DNA of 5,169 nucleotides from Acidimicrobiia bacterium (lineage in GTDB: Bacteria > Actinomycetota > Acidimicrobiia > Acidimicrobiales > AC-14), in NCBI GenBank assembly GCA_019244985.1, contig JAFASB010000059.1, forward strand, positions 1 to 5,169, read 5' to 3'. The translations under genes and the position numbers were made by a program. Of the stretch, positions 1-4,383 are shown piece after piece. The notes beneath the pieces are model-generated. The model had not been told where the DNA came from and made no database searches. It saw only the letters and a list, made by a program, of their open reading frames with translations. Numbering within the stretch: position 1 is the first letter of the stretch; every line of letters begins with the position of its first letter.

Positions 1-92
1 CCAAGGCGAATCTCGTCGATCGCGTGTGCACCCTGGACCCGATGCGACTGTTCGAGGCCTGTCGAGCGCTTCGTGCGGCCGTCGATTGCTGA
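1..92 (+). CDS. Possible 3' end of an unidentified gene (partial)
   Basis: Reading from base 3, a frame is open from the window edge to a TGA at 90-92 and gives a 29-residue C-terminus that reads like ordinary protein (it contains LVDRVCTLDP and MRLFEACRALRAA). About 70% of its codons end in G or C, as expected for a coding frame in such DNA, and it stops 14 bases before the stop of the convergent HNH-like gene. The family cannot be recognised from this tail. The other frames here are also open, so this is a modest call based on amino-acid character and position; it could be non-coding. Confidence 0.35.
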   Translation, partial: KANLVDRVCTLDPMRLFEACRALRAAVDC

Positions 93-105
93 TCGATCGA
101 CAGGC
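57..105. repeat. 9-bp inverted repeat between convergent gene ends
   Basis: GCCTGTCGA (57-65) is perfectly inverted as TCGACAGGC (97-105). A smaller inverted repeat, TCGAT/ATCGA (82-86 and 92-96), lies inside it. The structure spans the proposed stop at 90-92 and ends next to the stop of the minus-strand HNH-like gene (107-109). It could be a bidirectional termination or mRNA-end structure, but there is no T-run and the 31-base loop is long, so that role is inference. Confidence 0.4.
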
Positions 106-106
106 T

Positions 107-775
107 TCAGCCCGCCGAGCCGCCCGAGCCGCGCGACGAGTACCCACCCGAGGACGAAGCGCCTGCCCCGTACTGGCTGGCCGCGCTCTGCCAGTTGGTG
201 GCGATCGCCCGCTGGGCGTCGGCCAAGGACAGCTGGTGGGCACAGACGAGCTCGTGGAGGCGGTTCTCGACTTTGTCCTTGGCGTGGGCGCCGTCGGCGC
301 CGTTCCAGGGTTCTGGCCACAGGTTGGCGACGCTCTGGGGCGCTCCTCCCACCTCGAGCGGGATGAGGTGGTCCAACTCGCTCGACGATGCCGGCGTGGC
401 CACGCCGTAGGCGGCCATGCGGTCCCTCTTGATCTGGTCGGTGACGGCGACCGGCGGACGCACACGCTTGGTGTAGCCCTGGACACAGATCGTCGAGTCG
501 ATGTTGGCCTCGGTGACGGCGGGATCGGTGGCCCCTGGGGTACAGGCGGGGTCGGGAAGATCGCCGGCGCCCTGGAAACGGCAGGGCCCCGAGCGCGTCG
601 GCGCGGGGGGGAGGTACCGGCCGTCGGCCACGGTGCCCGTAGCGTTGGCGGTGTCGGCCGGCGCTGGCGCGGAGTGTGTTGGCGAGGTGGCGGCATTGGT
701 GTTGAGCTGGCAGCCGGGACCGGCGACGCCGATGGCCAAGGTGGCGAGGACGCAGCGGCCGAAGTGCTTGGACAT
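107..775 (-). CDS. Secreted HNH-type endonuclease-like protein
   Basis: This 222-residue protein probably cleaves DNA or RNA outside the cytoplasmic membrane. Residues 1-22 form a signal sequence: K3 and R7, then a hydrophobic stretch (CVLATLAIGVAG) ending at C22. GPGC is a poor lipobox, so lipoprotein or plain export are both possible. A Thr/Ala/Pro-rich linker follows. The core at 134-175 has E134, D136-H137 in DHLIPLEVGG, N151 in NLWPE, K166/K168, E170-N171 and H174, the layout of a widespread actinobacterial HNH-like family, followed by the usual VCAHQLSLADAQRAIATNW segment. Residues 199-222 are a Ser/Gly-rich tail. The start at 775 is preceded by GAGG at 783-786 and overlaps the stop of the upstream membrane-protein gene by one base (TGATG), implying coupling. 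The frame is open upstream to 1132, but that part lies antiparallel to better genes. Family fit is clear; activity and substrate are not shown. Confidence 0.88.
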   Translation of the reverse strand: MSKHFGRCVLATLAIGVAGPGCQLNTNAATSPTHSAPAPADTANATGTVADGRYLPPAPTRSGPCRFQGAGDLPDPACTPGATDPAVTEANIDSTICVQGYTKRVRPPVAVTDQIKRDRMAAYGVATPASSSELDHLIPLEVGGAPQSVANLWPEPWNGADGAHAKDKVENRLHELVCAHQLSLADAQRAIATNWQSAASQYGAGASSSGGYSSRGSGGSAG

Positions 776-912
776 CAGCGGGCCTCGGTCGAGGTCGCAC
801 ACGGTTCCATCGCTCCCAACGACGCCAGTGCCCGCCCGATGACCAGGGCCACCGGAACCGAGAGTGCGGACCAGACCCCGAGGACGAGGACGACCAGGTG
901 CAGCGCGCTCAT
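775..912 (-). CDS. Small single-span membrane protein (45 aa)
   Basis: The product is 45 residues. Residues 4-25 are a continuous hydrophobic segment (HLVVLVLGVWSALSVPVALVIG), enough for one transmembrane helix, followed by a short tail with one Cys. No named family is recognised. The main support is its context: its ATG overlaps the stop of the upstream zinc-knuckle gene by 4 bases (ATGA at 909-912), and its TGA overlaps the ATG of the HNH-like gene by 1 base. A GGGGTGG stretch just upstream could act as a ribosome site. It may help hold or export the neighbouring secreted protein, or be a phage-type accessory membrane protein; both are guesses. A longer version of this frame runs to 1320 but overlaps the upstream gene entirely. 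Confidence 0.7.
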   Translation of the reverse strand: MSALHLVVLVLGVWSALSVPVALVIGRALASLGAMEPCATSTEAR

Positions 913-1121
913 GACGCCACCCCGTCGGTGAAGGAAACAACGTGCCAGGCACCGCAACTCCCGCAGCGGTACGCCCAGGACGATGAGTACGTACGGCGTG
1001 CGACGGCCATGGCCTCGGCGTCGTCTTTGTCGAGACAGGGATGGCCGGTGAGTGAGCAGCATCCCGAACGACGGGCGGGGGAGCGGTGGACAGACCCCAG
1101 CTGTGTGATGCGCGTATGCAT
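909..1121 (-). CDS. Small zinc-knuckle protein (70 aa)
   Basis: The product is a 70-residue small protein of a type common in actinobacterial phages and mobile elements. The pattern is an N-terminal Cys element (C21-C22 ... TGHPC29), a helix rich in Ala/Glu/Arg (DDAEAMAVARR, 32-43), then YRCGSCGAWH (51-60), giving C53, C56 and H60 as likely zinc ligands. In relatives the last part usually reads YxCxxCxxWH; the role is normally unassigned, probably nucleic-acid or protein binding. It is the first gene of a three-gene overlapping operon with the membrane protein and the HNH-like protein. The ATG at 1121 was chosen because the zinc domain begins shortly after it and a -10-like TATGGT lies 6 bases upstream, suggesting a leaderless start. 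The frame continues upstream to 1355, but that extension is arginine-rich and overlaps the divergent HA gene. Confidence 0.78.
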   Translation of the reverse strand: MHTRITQLGSVHRSPARRSGCCSLTGHPCLDKDDAEAMAVARRTYSSSWAYRCGSCGAWHVVSFTDGVAS

Positions 1122-1133
1122 ACCACCACCATA
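1122..1133 (-). promoter_or_regulatory. Possible -10 box for a leaderless zinc-knuckle operon
   Basis: On the minus strand TATGGT (1133-1128) is followed by six bases and then the ATG at 1121. That places the expected transcription start at or next to the start codon. No TTGACA-like -35 is visible 16-18 bases upstream, so the call rests on the -10 match and spacing only. Confidence 0.35.
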
Positions 1134-1225
1134 CGGTGAGGGTGTGACAGAGTGTTGGGGAGCCGCCTTCGCCCTCACGGCCGGGTGCTCGATGGGAAGT
1201 TGTCGAATCGCCACGTGCCGCGAGC

Positions 1226-2167
1226 TTGCCGAGCGTCGTCGCGAACGTGCCCGGCAAGCTCGGGGGCGTGGCAGACGCGCGCGCCCGCCAATGGGAGGAG
1301 TGGCTGGGGTTGTTGGCCACTTGGCGCGCGCGAATGGGTCACGCCGACGTTCCACAGCGCACTGTCATCGGCGGAAGGCGTTTGGGGCGCTGGCTCGCTC
1401 GCCAGCGCCGGCTCCACAGCCAAGGGCTCCTGGCCCCTGAGCGGGAGCGGGCCCTGGGGGCCCTGGGGGTCTCGTGGTCGCGACCTCGGCTGGGGTGGGC
1501 AGAGTGGTTCGTCCTGCTGGAGTCCTTCGTCGCCCGTGAAGGCCACGCGGCGGTCCCTCGGGGCCATCGAGAAGGCGGCTACGACCTGGGGGCGTGGGCG
1601 GCCAGCCAGCGAGCGGCCTGGCGGCGCGGGGCACTCAACCCCGCTCGGGCTCGTCGCCTCGAGGCCCTGGGTTGTTGGGGCGAGCGGGCGGCCTGGGAGC
1701 GCTGGGCGGAGCTCCTCGAGCGATTCGTCGCACGCGAGGGCCACGGCGACGTGCCCCACCGGCACCTCGAAGACGGCCAGGCCCTGGGTCGGTGGTTGGC
1801 TCGGCAGCGCTCGGCTCTGGCCCACGGTCTCCTCAGTGCGCAGCGCCGGGACCGCCTGGACGCCGCCACAGGTCGCACCTGGCGCGCGCCCCGACGTTCA
1901 ACGACGGCCGGCGTACAGGGCCCGGTTGGCGTCGACCTCGTCGAGCATGTCGCGGAGGCGTCGGCGGCAGCAATGACACTGCGCCAAATGGCCCAGCGTG
2001 CGGCGGCGCCTGAACTCGGAGATGTCGCCGACGCCCACGATGGCGAGGAGGTCGCCGGGCCGGGAACAGTCTGGCCCCGCGGGAGCGTGGGCGTGGGCCG
2101 CCAGGGCCTCGACGCGCATTCGCGCCACGACCTCGCTCGTCCGGGCGGCAATGGCGTGCGGCGTTGA
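1226..2167 (+). CDS. Triple helicase-associated (HA) repeat protein with antisense-derived tail
   Basis: The product contains three helicase-associated (HA) repeats and nothing else recognisable: residues ~21-84, 89-150 and 155-219. Each has the core W..W, GHxxVP, LGxWxxxQR, then G.L and an Arg-rich helix: W23/W26, G38-H39, V42-P43, L53-G54, W56, Q60-R61; W91/W94, G106-H107, V110-P111, L121-G122, W124, Q128-R129; W157/W160, G172-H173, V176-P177, L187-G188, W190, Q194-R195. HA domains occur in tandem, often behind helicase motors in actinobacterial plasmids, and are thought to bind nucleic acid; no helicase motif is present here. The TTG at 1226 is the first start in this open frame; GTG at 1247 or 1268 are alternatives, none with a good ribosome site. 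Residues ~225-313 are encoded opposite the sigma gene in the same codon register and show no domain. The gene probably once ended near 1900. Confidence 0.82.
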   Translation: MPSVVANVPGKLGGVADARARQWEEWLGLLATWRARMGHADVPQRTVIGGRRLGRWLARQRRLHSQGLLAPERERALGALGVSWSRPRLGWAEWFVLLESFVAREGHAAVPRGHREGGYDLGAWAASQRAAWRRGALNPARARRLEALGCWGERAAWERWAELLERFVAREGHGDVPHRHLEDGQALGRWLARQRSALAHGLLSAQRRDRLDAATGRTWRAPRRSTTAGVQGPVGVDLVEHVAEASAAAMTLRQMAQRAAAPELGDVADAHDGEEVAGPGTVWPRGSVGVGRQGLDAHSRHDLARPGGNGVRR

Positions 2168-2812
2168 GCCGGCGGCTTCGGCGGCTTCGACCAGGTTTGA
2201 TGTGTGCTGGCGGACCCACAGGAGAGCCTGGTCCCTGGTCGACAGTCGGCGCAGAGCGGCGGCGGCCACTGCTTTATCCAGCGCCCCGACCACGTGCTCT
2301 TCGGGGCTGAGGGGTGCCTCGGAACGATCGGACGCAGCCTCGAGCGAGGCGTCCCCGGCTTCGCCGCCACTGAACGTTCCCAGGGCGCGGGGCTCCTCCT
2401 GCCGGCGAGCGTGGGCCGACCTCTTCGCGGCGCGGTCGACCTGGGTCACCAAAAAGGCGAAGGCCTTCCTGGGGTCGTGGACCTTGGCCAGGAGCGCATC
2501 CAGTTGGACCAGCGCGTCTTGCACTACGTCCTCGGCAAGCTCGTCGCCGACGCCGAGCGCCCGAACGTGGGCGAACAAGGGGGCTCTAAAGAGGATGGCC
2601 AGTGCAGCGTGGCACTCGGAGTCGCCGGCCCGGGCCGCTTGGACGAGCGAGGCGACGGCGTCGCGGTCCTCGTGGTCGACCCACACGCGCGACACCAAGG
2701 TGGCGACCTCGTCGCGTAGGCCGTGGGCTCCGGGCGGAAGGGGGCCGACGTGAAGAGGGGGGCCGCTCCGAACCGCCAGCCGCCCTTCCGTGGTCTTTGT
2801 TTGGAAGTTCAT
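1898..2812 (-). CDS. ECF-like sigma factor with C-terminal ZAS-type zinc motif
   Basis: This 304-residue protein is well above the usual ECF sigma length of roughly 180-200. Residues ~66-138 resemble sigma region 2: a helix with LFAHVRALGV, the acidic ELAEDVVQDALVQLDALL segment (E94, D95, Q98, D99), then AFAFLVTQVDRAAKRSAHARR. A Glu/Ser-rich linker follows at 138-175. Residues ~183-236 resemble region 4 (LRRLSTRDQALLWVR ... EAAEAAGSTPHAIAARTSEVVARMR). The C-terminal 249-290 segment has C249, then H275, C279 and C282 (HxxxCxxC), the zf-HC2/ZAS zinc pattern of anti-sigma factors, which can be redox-sensitive. Self-inhibition in cis is inferred. The ATG at 2812 follows the TAG of a 37-codon ORF by three bases, with no clear ribosome site of its own, suggesting coupled translation. 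Its 3' end overlaps the convergent HA frame by 270 bases. Confidence 0.82.
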   Translation of the reverse strand: MNFQTKTTEGRLAVRSGPPLHVGPLPPGAHGLRDEVATLVSRVWVDHEDRDAVASLVQAARAGDSECHAALAILFRAPLFAHVRALGVGDELAEDVVQDALVQLDALLAKVHDPRKAFAFLVTQVDRAAKRSAHARRQEEPRALGTFSGGEAGDASLEAASDRSEAPLSPEEHVVGALDKAVAAAALRRLSTRDQALLWVRQHTSNLVEAAEAAGSTPHAIAARTSEVVARMRVEALAAHAHAPAGPDCSRPGDLLAIVGVGDISEFRRRRTLGHLAQCHCCRRRLRDMLDEVDANRALYAGRR

Positions 2813-2815
2813 GGC

Positions 2816-2929
2816 CTACAGAACCGCCACCGGCCAGGTGGGTGACAGCTCGTGGGCTATTTCTTTCGCCGCGTAACGCCGCACACTCTTAAAGAACGAC
2901 GCGAAGAGGCCATTTGTGACGGTCGACAT
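2816..2929 (-). CDS. Possible 37-aa small protein or leader peptide upstream of sigma
   Basis: An ATG at 2929 opens a 37-residue ORF ending in TAG at 2816-2818, three bases before the sigma-factor ATG. The peptide has an aromatic N-terminal part (NGLFASFFKSV) followed by a basic, helical stretch (RRYAAKEIAHEL), so it could be an amphipathic helix. A weak ribosome site (GGGG, about eight bases before the ATG) is present. Codon use is less GC-rich than in the neighbours (ACA, AAT, TTT, AGT, AAA, GAA, ATA). No family is recognised. It could be a real microprotein acting with the sigma factor, a leader ORF controlling sigma translation by coupling, or chance. The frame remains open upstream to 3556, but that part lies antisense to the HTH-like and WhiB genes and is a shadow. 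Confidence 0.5.
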   Translation of the reverse strand: MSTVTNGLFASFFKSVRRYAAKEIAHELSPTWPVAVL

Positions 2930-2944
2930 TTCTCGGACCCCACA

Positions 2945-2962
2945 ATCCGCCGTTCGGCGGAT
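2945..2962. repeat. 18-bp perfect palindrome with 2-base centre
   Basis: ATCCGCCG and CGGCGGAT are perfect inverted arms around TT. The element lies between the start of the 37-codon ORF and the divergent promoter region. As DNA it could be an operator; as RNA from the minus strand it would form a strong hairpin near the 5' end of the sigma transcript. No T-run follows on either strand, so it is not a classical terminator. Confidence 0.7.
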
Positions 2963-2988
2963 GACAGCGTGCCCTTGACAACTGTCAA
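2961..2988 (-). promoter_or_regulatory. Possible leftward promoter for the small ORF and sigma gene
   Basis: On the minus strand TTGACA (2988-2983) is followed after 16 bases by TGTCAT (2966-2961), a 4/6 match to TATAAT that lacks the important A at position 2. Transcription would begin near 2954, inside the GC-rich palindrome, about 25 bases before the ATG of the 37-codon ORF. The -35 is perfect and the -10 is poor. Confidence 0.4.
2975..2988. repeat. 14-bp inverted repeat overlapping both -35 boxes
   Basis: TTGACA and TGTCAA are perfect inverted arms separated by AC. Each arm is a consensus -35, one per direction. A protein bound here would cover both, so it is a candidate operator for divergent control of the sigma and HTH-whiB units. 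The binding partner is unknown; the HTH-like protein next door is a plausible candidate. Confidence 0.55.
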
Positions 2989-3003
2989 CCGTAAGGGTAC
3001 CAT
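2975..3003 (+). promoter_or_regulatory. Rightward SigA-type promoter for the HTH-whiB pair
   Basis: A perfect -35 TTGACA (2975-2980), a 17-base spacer and a -10 TACCAT (2998-3003, TAnnnT) form the best promoter in the window. Seven bases separate the -10 from the ATG at 3011, so transcription should begin on or beside the A of the start codon, giving a leaderless mRNA as is common in Actinobacteria. The -35 lies within a TTGACA-AC-TGTCAA inverted repeat, a natural operator position. Confidence 0.75.
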
Positions 3004-3010
3004 ACGCCTT

Positions 3011-3391
3011 ATGGCGCAGGATACGAAAAGAGCACGGAAGGCGAACTCGGGCCGTGTGGCGGTCGCCGAACAGGCCAAGTGGGCGTCCCGCGAGCGTCGG
3101 TATGGACCCCGCCGCTGTAAGGGGACCGACGAGGACCCTGTGGAGTCCACGAGGCGCCTGCCCTTCGCCCCGCTCGCCGCTTGGCTGGGCGTGAGCGAGA
3201 ACGAGCTGGGCCACGAGCTCACCTTCTCGGGGTCGACGGCCAGGGCGGTGCGCGCGGAGGGCCTCGACGTCTACTCCGCCGACCGCATCGCCGTCTACGT
3301 GGCTGGCGTGCACCCGAGCGCCATCTGGGGGCCCGACTGGTTCGACGCGGTCGACGAAGTCGACAGTGCGCGGGCAGGAGCCGCCGCGTGA
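3011..3391 (+). CDS. Small HTH-like DNA-binding protein (126 aa)
   Basis: The 126-residue product has a basic N-terminus (TKRARK, then an Arg/Lys-rich stretch to about residue 37) and a C-terminal helical domain at ~51-113. That domain reads LAAWLGVSENELGHELTFSGSTARAVRAEGLDVYSADRIAVYVAGVHPSAIWGPDW, matching the pattern of small actinobacterial and phage proteins with an alternative helix-turn-helix: a leucine-rich helix, SGST turn, recognition-type helix, EGL, then ADR-AV helix and HPS-IWG-DW end. DNA binding is inferred. The ATG at 3011 is chosen because a near-consensus promoter ends seven bases before it; the frame stays open upstream to 2852, but that would run through the promoter. Its TGA overlaps the GTG of whiB by 4 bases, so the two are very probably co-expressed. 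Self-regulation through the palindrome at 2975-2988 is plausible. The exact family is not certain. Confidence 0.78.
   Translation: MAQDTKRARKANSGRVAVAEQAKWASRERRYGPRRCKGTDEDPVESTRRLPFAPLAAWLGVSENELGHELTFSGSTARAVRAEGLDVYSADRIAVYVAGVHPSAIWGPDWFDAVDEVDSARAGAAA
3376..3380 (+). promoter_or_regulatory. Ribosome binding site fixing the whiB start
   Basis: AGGAG lies seven bases before the GTG at 3388, within the end of the HTH-like gene. It supports this GTG over upstream starts in the same frame and contrasts with the leaderless first gene of the pair. Confidence 0.8.
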
Positions 3392-3687
3392 GAACAGCGC
3401 GGCCCACCGCCACCGTCGTCGACGCCGCACTCGAGTTGTTGGCGTCGGGCGAGCCCGTCGGCGACGACTGGAGGGATAGAGCTGCGTGTCGGGACATGCC
3501 CAACGAGCTGTTCTTCCCGACACGGGGCGAGTCGGTGGCCGAGGCCAAGGCTGCATGTGCGCGGTGTCCGGTCGCGGTGCGTTGCCTCGCGTTCGCTCTC
3601 GAAAGCCGCGAGCAGCACGGCATCTGGGGAGGCTGCGCTGAGCGGGACCGTCGGGTGCTCCGCCGTCAGCTGGGCTCCGCCGCCTGA
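3388..3687 (+). CDS. WhiB-family [4Fe-4S] transcriptional regulator
   Basis: This 99-residue protein has every hallmark of the WhiB/Wbl family: four cysteines C34, C57, C60 and C66 (C-x22-CxxC-x5-C) that ligate a 4Fe-4S cluster, the preceding W28-R-D-R-A-A-C segment, FFP at 42-44, and the G78-I-W-G-G turn followed by a basic C-terminus (ERDRRVLRRQ). Wbl proteins usually act by binding region 4 of the primary sigma factor and respond to oxygen, nitric oxide or redox state. An additional cysteine, C83, follows the GIWGG turn where a non-Cys residue is usual. The GTG start is fixed by AGGAG seven bases upstream and a GTGA overlap with the HTH-like gene. The subclass cannot be assigned by eye; its small size and company fit an accessory or phage-borne Wbl. 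Confidence 0.93.
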   Translation: MRTARPTATVVDAALELLASGEPVGDDWRDRAACRDMPNELFFPTRGESVAEAKAACARCPVAVRCLAFALESREQHGIWGGCAERDRRVLRRQLGSAA

Positions 3688-3698
3688 GGCGGGCCGCC
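3680..3698. terminator. Weak GC-rich hairpin between convergent whiB and vapC
   Basis: CCGCC-TGA-GGCGG (3680-3692) can fold over the whiB stop codon, and GGCGG-G-CCGCC (3688-3698) offers an alternative pairing. Only 19 bases separate the two stop codons, so any termination signal must be here. There is no T-run on the whiB side, so this is a tentative terminator. Confidence 0.3.
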
Positions 3699-3706
3699 TT
3701 CAGCGC

Positions 3707-4096
3707 TCAGAGAACCTCGACGGTGCAACCCACGCGCGGGGCACGGGCCAGTCGGTGGTCGGCCGTCAACATCGGACACGAAAGTGCCTCCGCAAGAGCG
3801 ACGTAGCAGCCGTCGTAGGCGGTCAAGTTCTCCCGCAACTGCCACACCCGCCGAAGCAGCGGGGCCGTCGGAAAAACGGTGATCGGCAGATCGACTAGGT
3901 CGGCCATAGCTCTCGTCGCTTGTGCGGCGGTCAGTCTCCCCAGGTGGACGTGTCGACGAAGGGCCGACGTGACCTCGACTCGGACCAGGTCGGGGCTGCA
4001 GAGGACTTCGCCGCGAAGCCGGCCTCGGAACTGCCGACCGTCCCTCCCAGAGTCGGCGAGAGCGGGAGTGAGTACAGACGCGTCAACGACAAGCAC
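3707..4096 (-). CDS. vapC: VapC-type PIN-domain toxin ribonuclease
   Basis: The 129-residue protein spans one PIN domain, the usual VapC size. The four acidic catalytic positions are visible: D5 in VVDASVL, E41 in LVRVEVTSAL, D95 in LTAYDGCYVALAEAL and D113 in LTADHRLA. VapC toxins are Mg-dependent endoribonucleases that cleave tRNA, rRNA or mRNA and are held inactive by VapB; the target here is unknown. The GTG start at 4096 follows GAGG at 4103-4106 with six bases between, and overlaps the vapB 3' end by 14 bases, so the pair is coupled. All motifs are intact and there is no sign of decay. It converges on whiB with a 19-base gap. Confidence 0.93.
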   Translation of the reverse strand: MLVVDASVLTPALADSGRDGRQFRGRLRGEVLCSPDLVRVEVTSALRRHVHLGRLTAAQATRAMADLVDLPITVFPTAPLLRRVWQLRENLTAYDGCYVALAEALSCPMLTADHRLARAPRVGCTVEVL

Positions 4097-4322
4097 GCTC
4101 GGCCTCGACCGCCTTGATCGCGCTGCCGCGGGTTACCCGGCCCACCCGGCCCTTTGGGCGACGCTCGATCCGATCCAACACCTCGTCGATCGTTGGGGTC
4201 GCCGCGATCGTCTCGAGCTGCGCGAGCAAGAACTGCTGCAGCGACTGGCCGGCCTGCTGGGCTCGCCGCACCAGAGCCTCGTGCACCTCCGTTGGCACAT
4301 CCCGCACCTGAATGTTCGCCAT
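4083..4322 (-). CDS. vapB: VapB/FitA-like ribbon-helix-helix antitoxin
   Basis: The 79-residue antitoxin starts with a ribbon-helix-helix segment: the strand IQVRDVP (4-10) then helices TEVHEALVRRAQQAG and QSLQQFLLAQLETIA (to ~40), as in FitA-like VapB proteins. The C-terminal half (TIDEVLDRIERRPKGRVG) would wrap the toxin. It lies directly before vapC with a 14-base overlap and presumably represses its own promoter as a complex with VapC. The ATG at 4322 fits the start of the RHH strand; an in-frame ATG at 4337 would add five residues. A TACTCT -10-like box ends six bases before 4322, which favours the shorter, leaderless start. Confidence 0.9.
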   Translation of the reverse strand: MANIQVRDVPTEVHEALVRRAQQAGQSLQQFLLAQLETIAATPTIDEVLDRIERRPKGRVGRVTRGSAIKAVEAERACR

Positions 4323-4334
4323 GCATGCAGAGTA
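4323..4334 (-). promoter_or_regulatory. vapB: Possible -10 box for leaderless vapBC
   Basis: On the minus strand TACTCT (4334-4329) is followed by the palindromic GCATGC (4328-4323) and then the ATG at 4322. GCATG recurs on the other side of the box (from 4339), so the -10 is bracketed by a repeated motif that could be bound by the antitoxin complex. No clear -35 is seen. Confidence 0.4.
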
Positions 4335-4353
4335 CATGCGCTGGGCGGAATCA

Positions 4354-4369
4354 GGCTGTGGGGCTGTGG
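4354..4369. repeat. Tandem 8-bp repeat upstream of vapBC
   Basis: GGCTGTGG occurs twice in direct succession (4354-4361 and 4362-4369). It lies about 32-47 bases upstream of the vapB start, over the expected -35 region, and between the MazG-like stop and vapB. It may be part of an operator or simple slippage. Confidence 0.6.
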
Positions 4370-4383
4370 GGCCTTCAGCCCGC

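Noticed and set aside
26..931. 301-codon plus-strand frame opposite the HNH-like and small membrane genes
   Set aside because: Its sequence is Gly/Arg-rich with no domain, and the opposite strand has a signal peptide, an HNH motif and overlapping start/stop signals.
776..1132. N-terminal extension of the HNH-like frame up to 1132
   Set aside because: It would overlap two better small genes on the same strand and lacks domain character; the signal peptide and GAGG site support the start at 775.
1579..2370. Long minus-strand frame across the HA gene and the end of sigma
   Set aside because: Proline/arginine/tryptophan-rich low-complexity translation typical of an out-of-phase frame in GC-rich DNA.
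1998..2753. Plus-strand frames opposite the sigma gene (1998-2753 and 2204-2719)
   Set aside because: Both are Ala/Ser/Arg- or Gly-rich shadows without motifs; the minus-strand frame has sigma regions and a zinc signature.
2852..3010. Upstream extension of the HTH-like gene
   Set aside because: It would translate through both palindromes and the best promoter in the window, and lies opposite the 37-codon ORF.
2930..3556. Upstream extension of the 37-codon ORF to 3556 on the minus strand
   Set aside because: It lies antisense to the HTH-like and WhiB genes and reads as arginine/proline-rich shadow.
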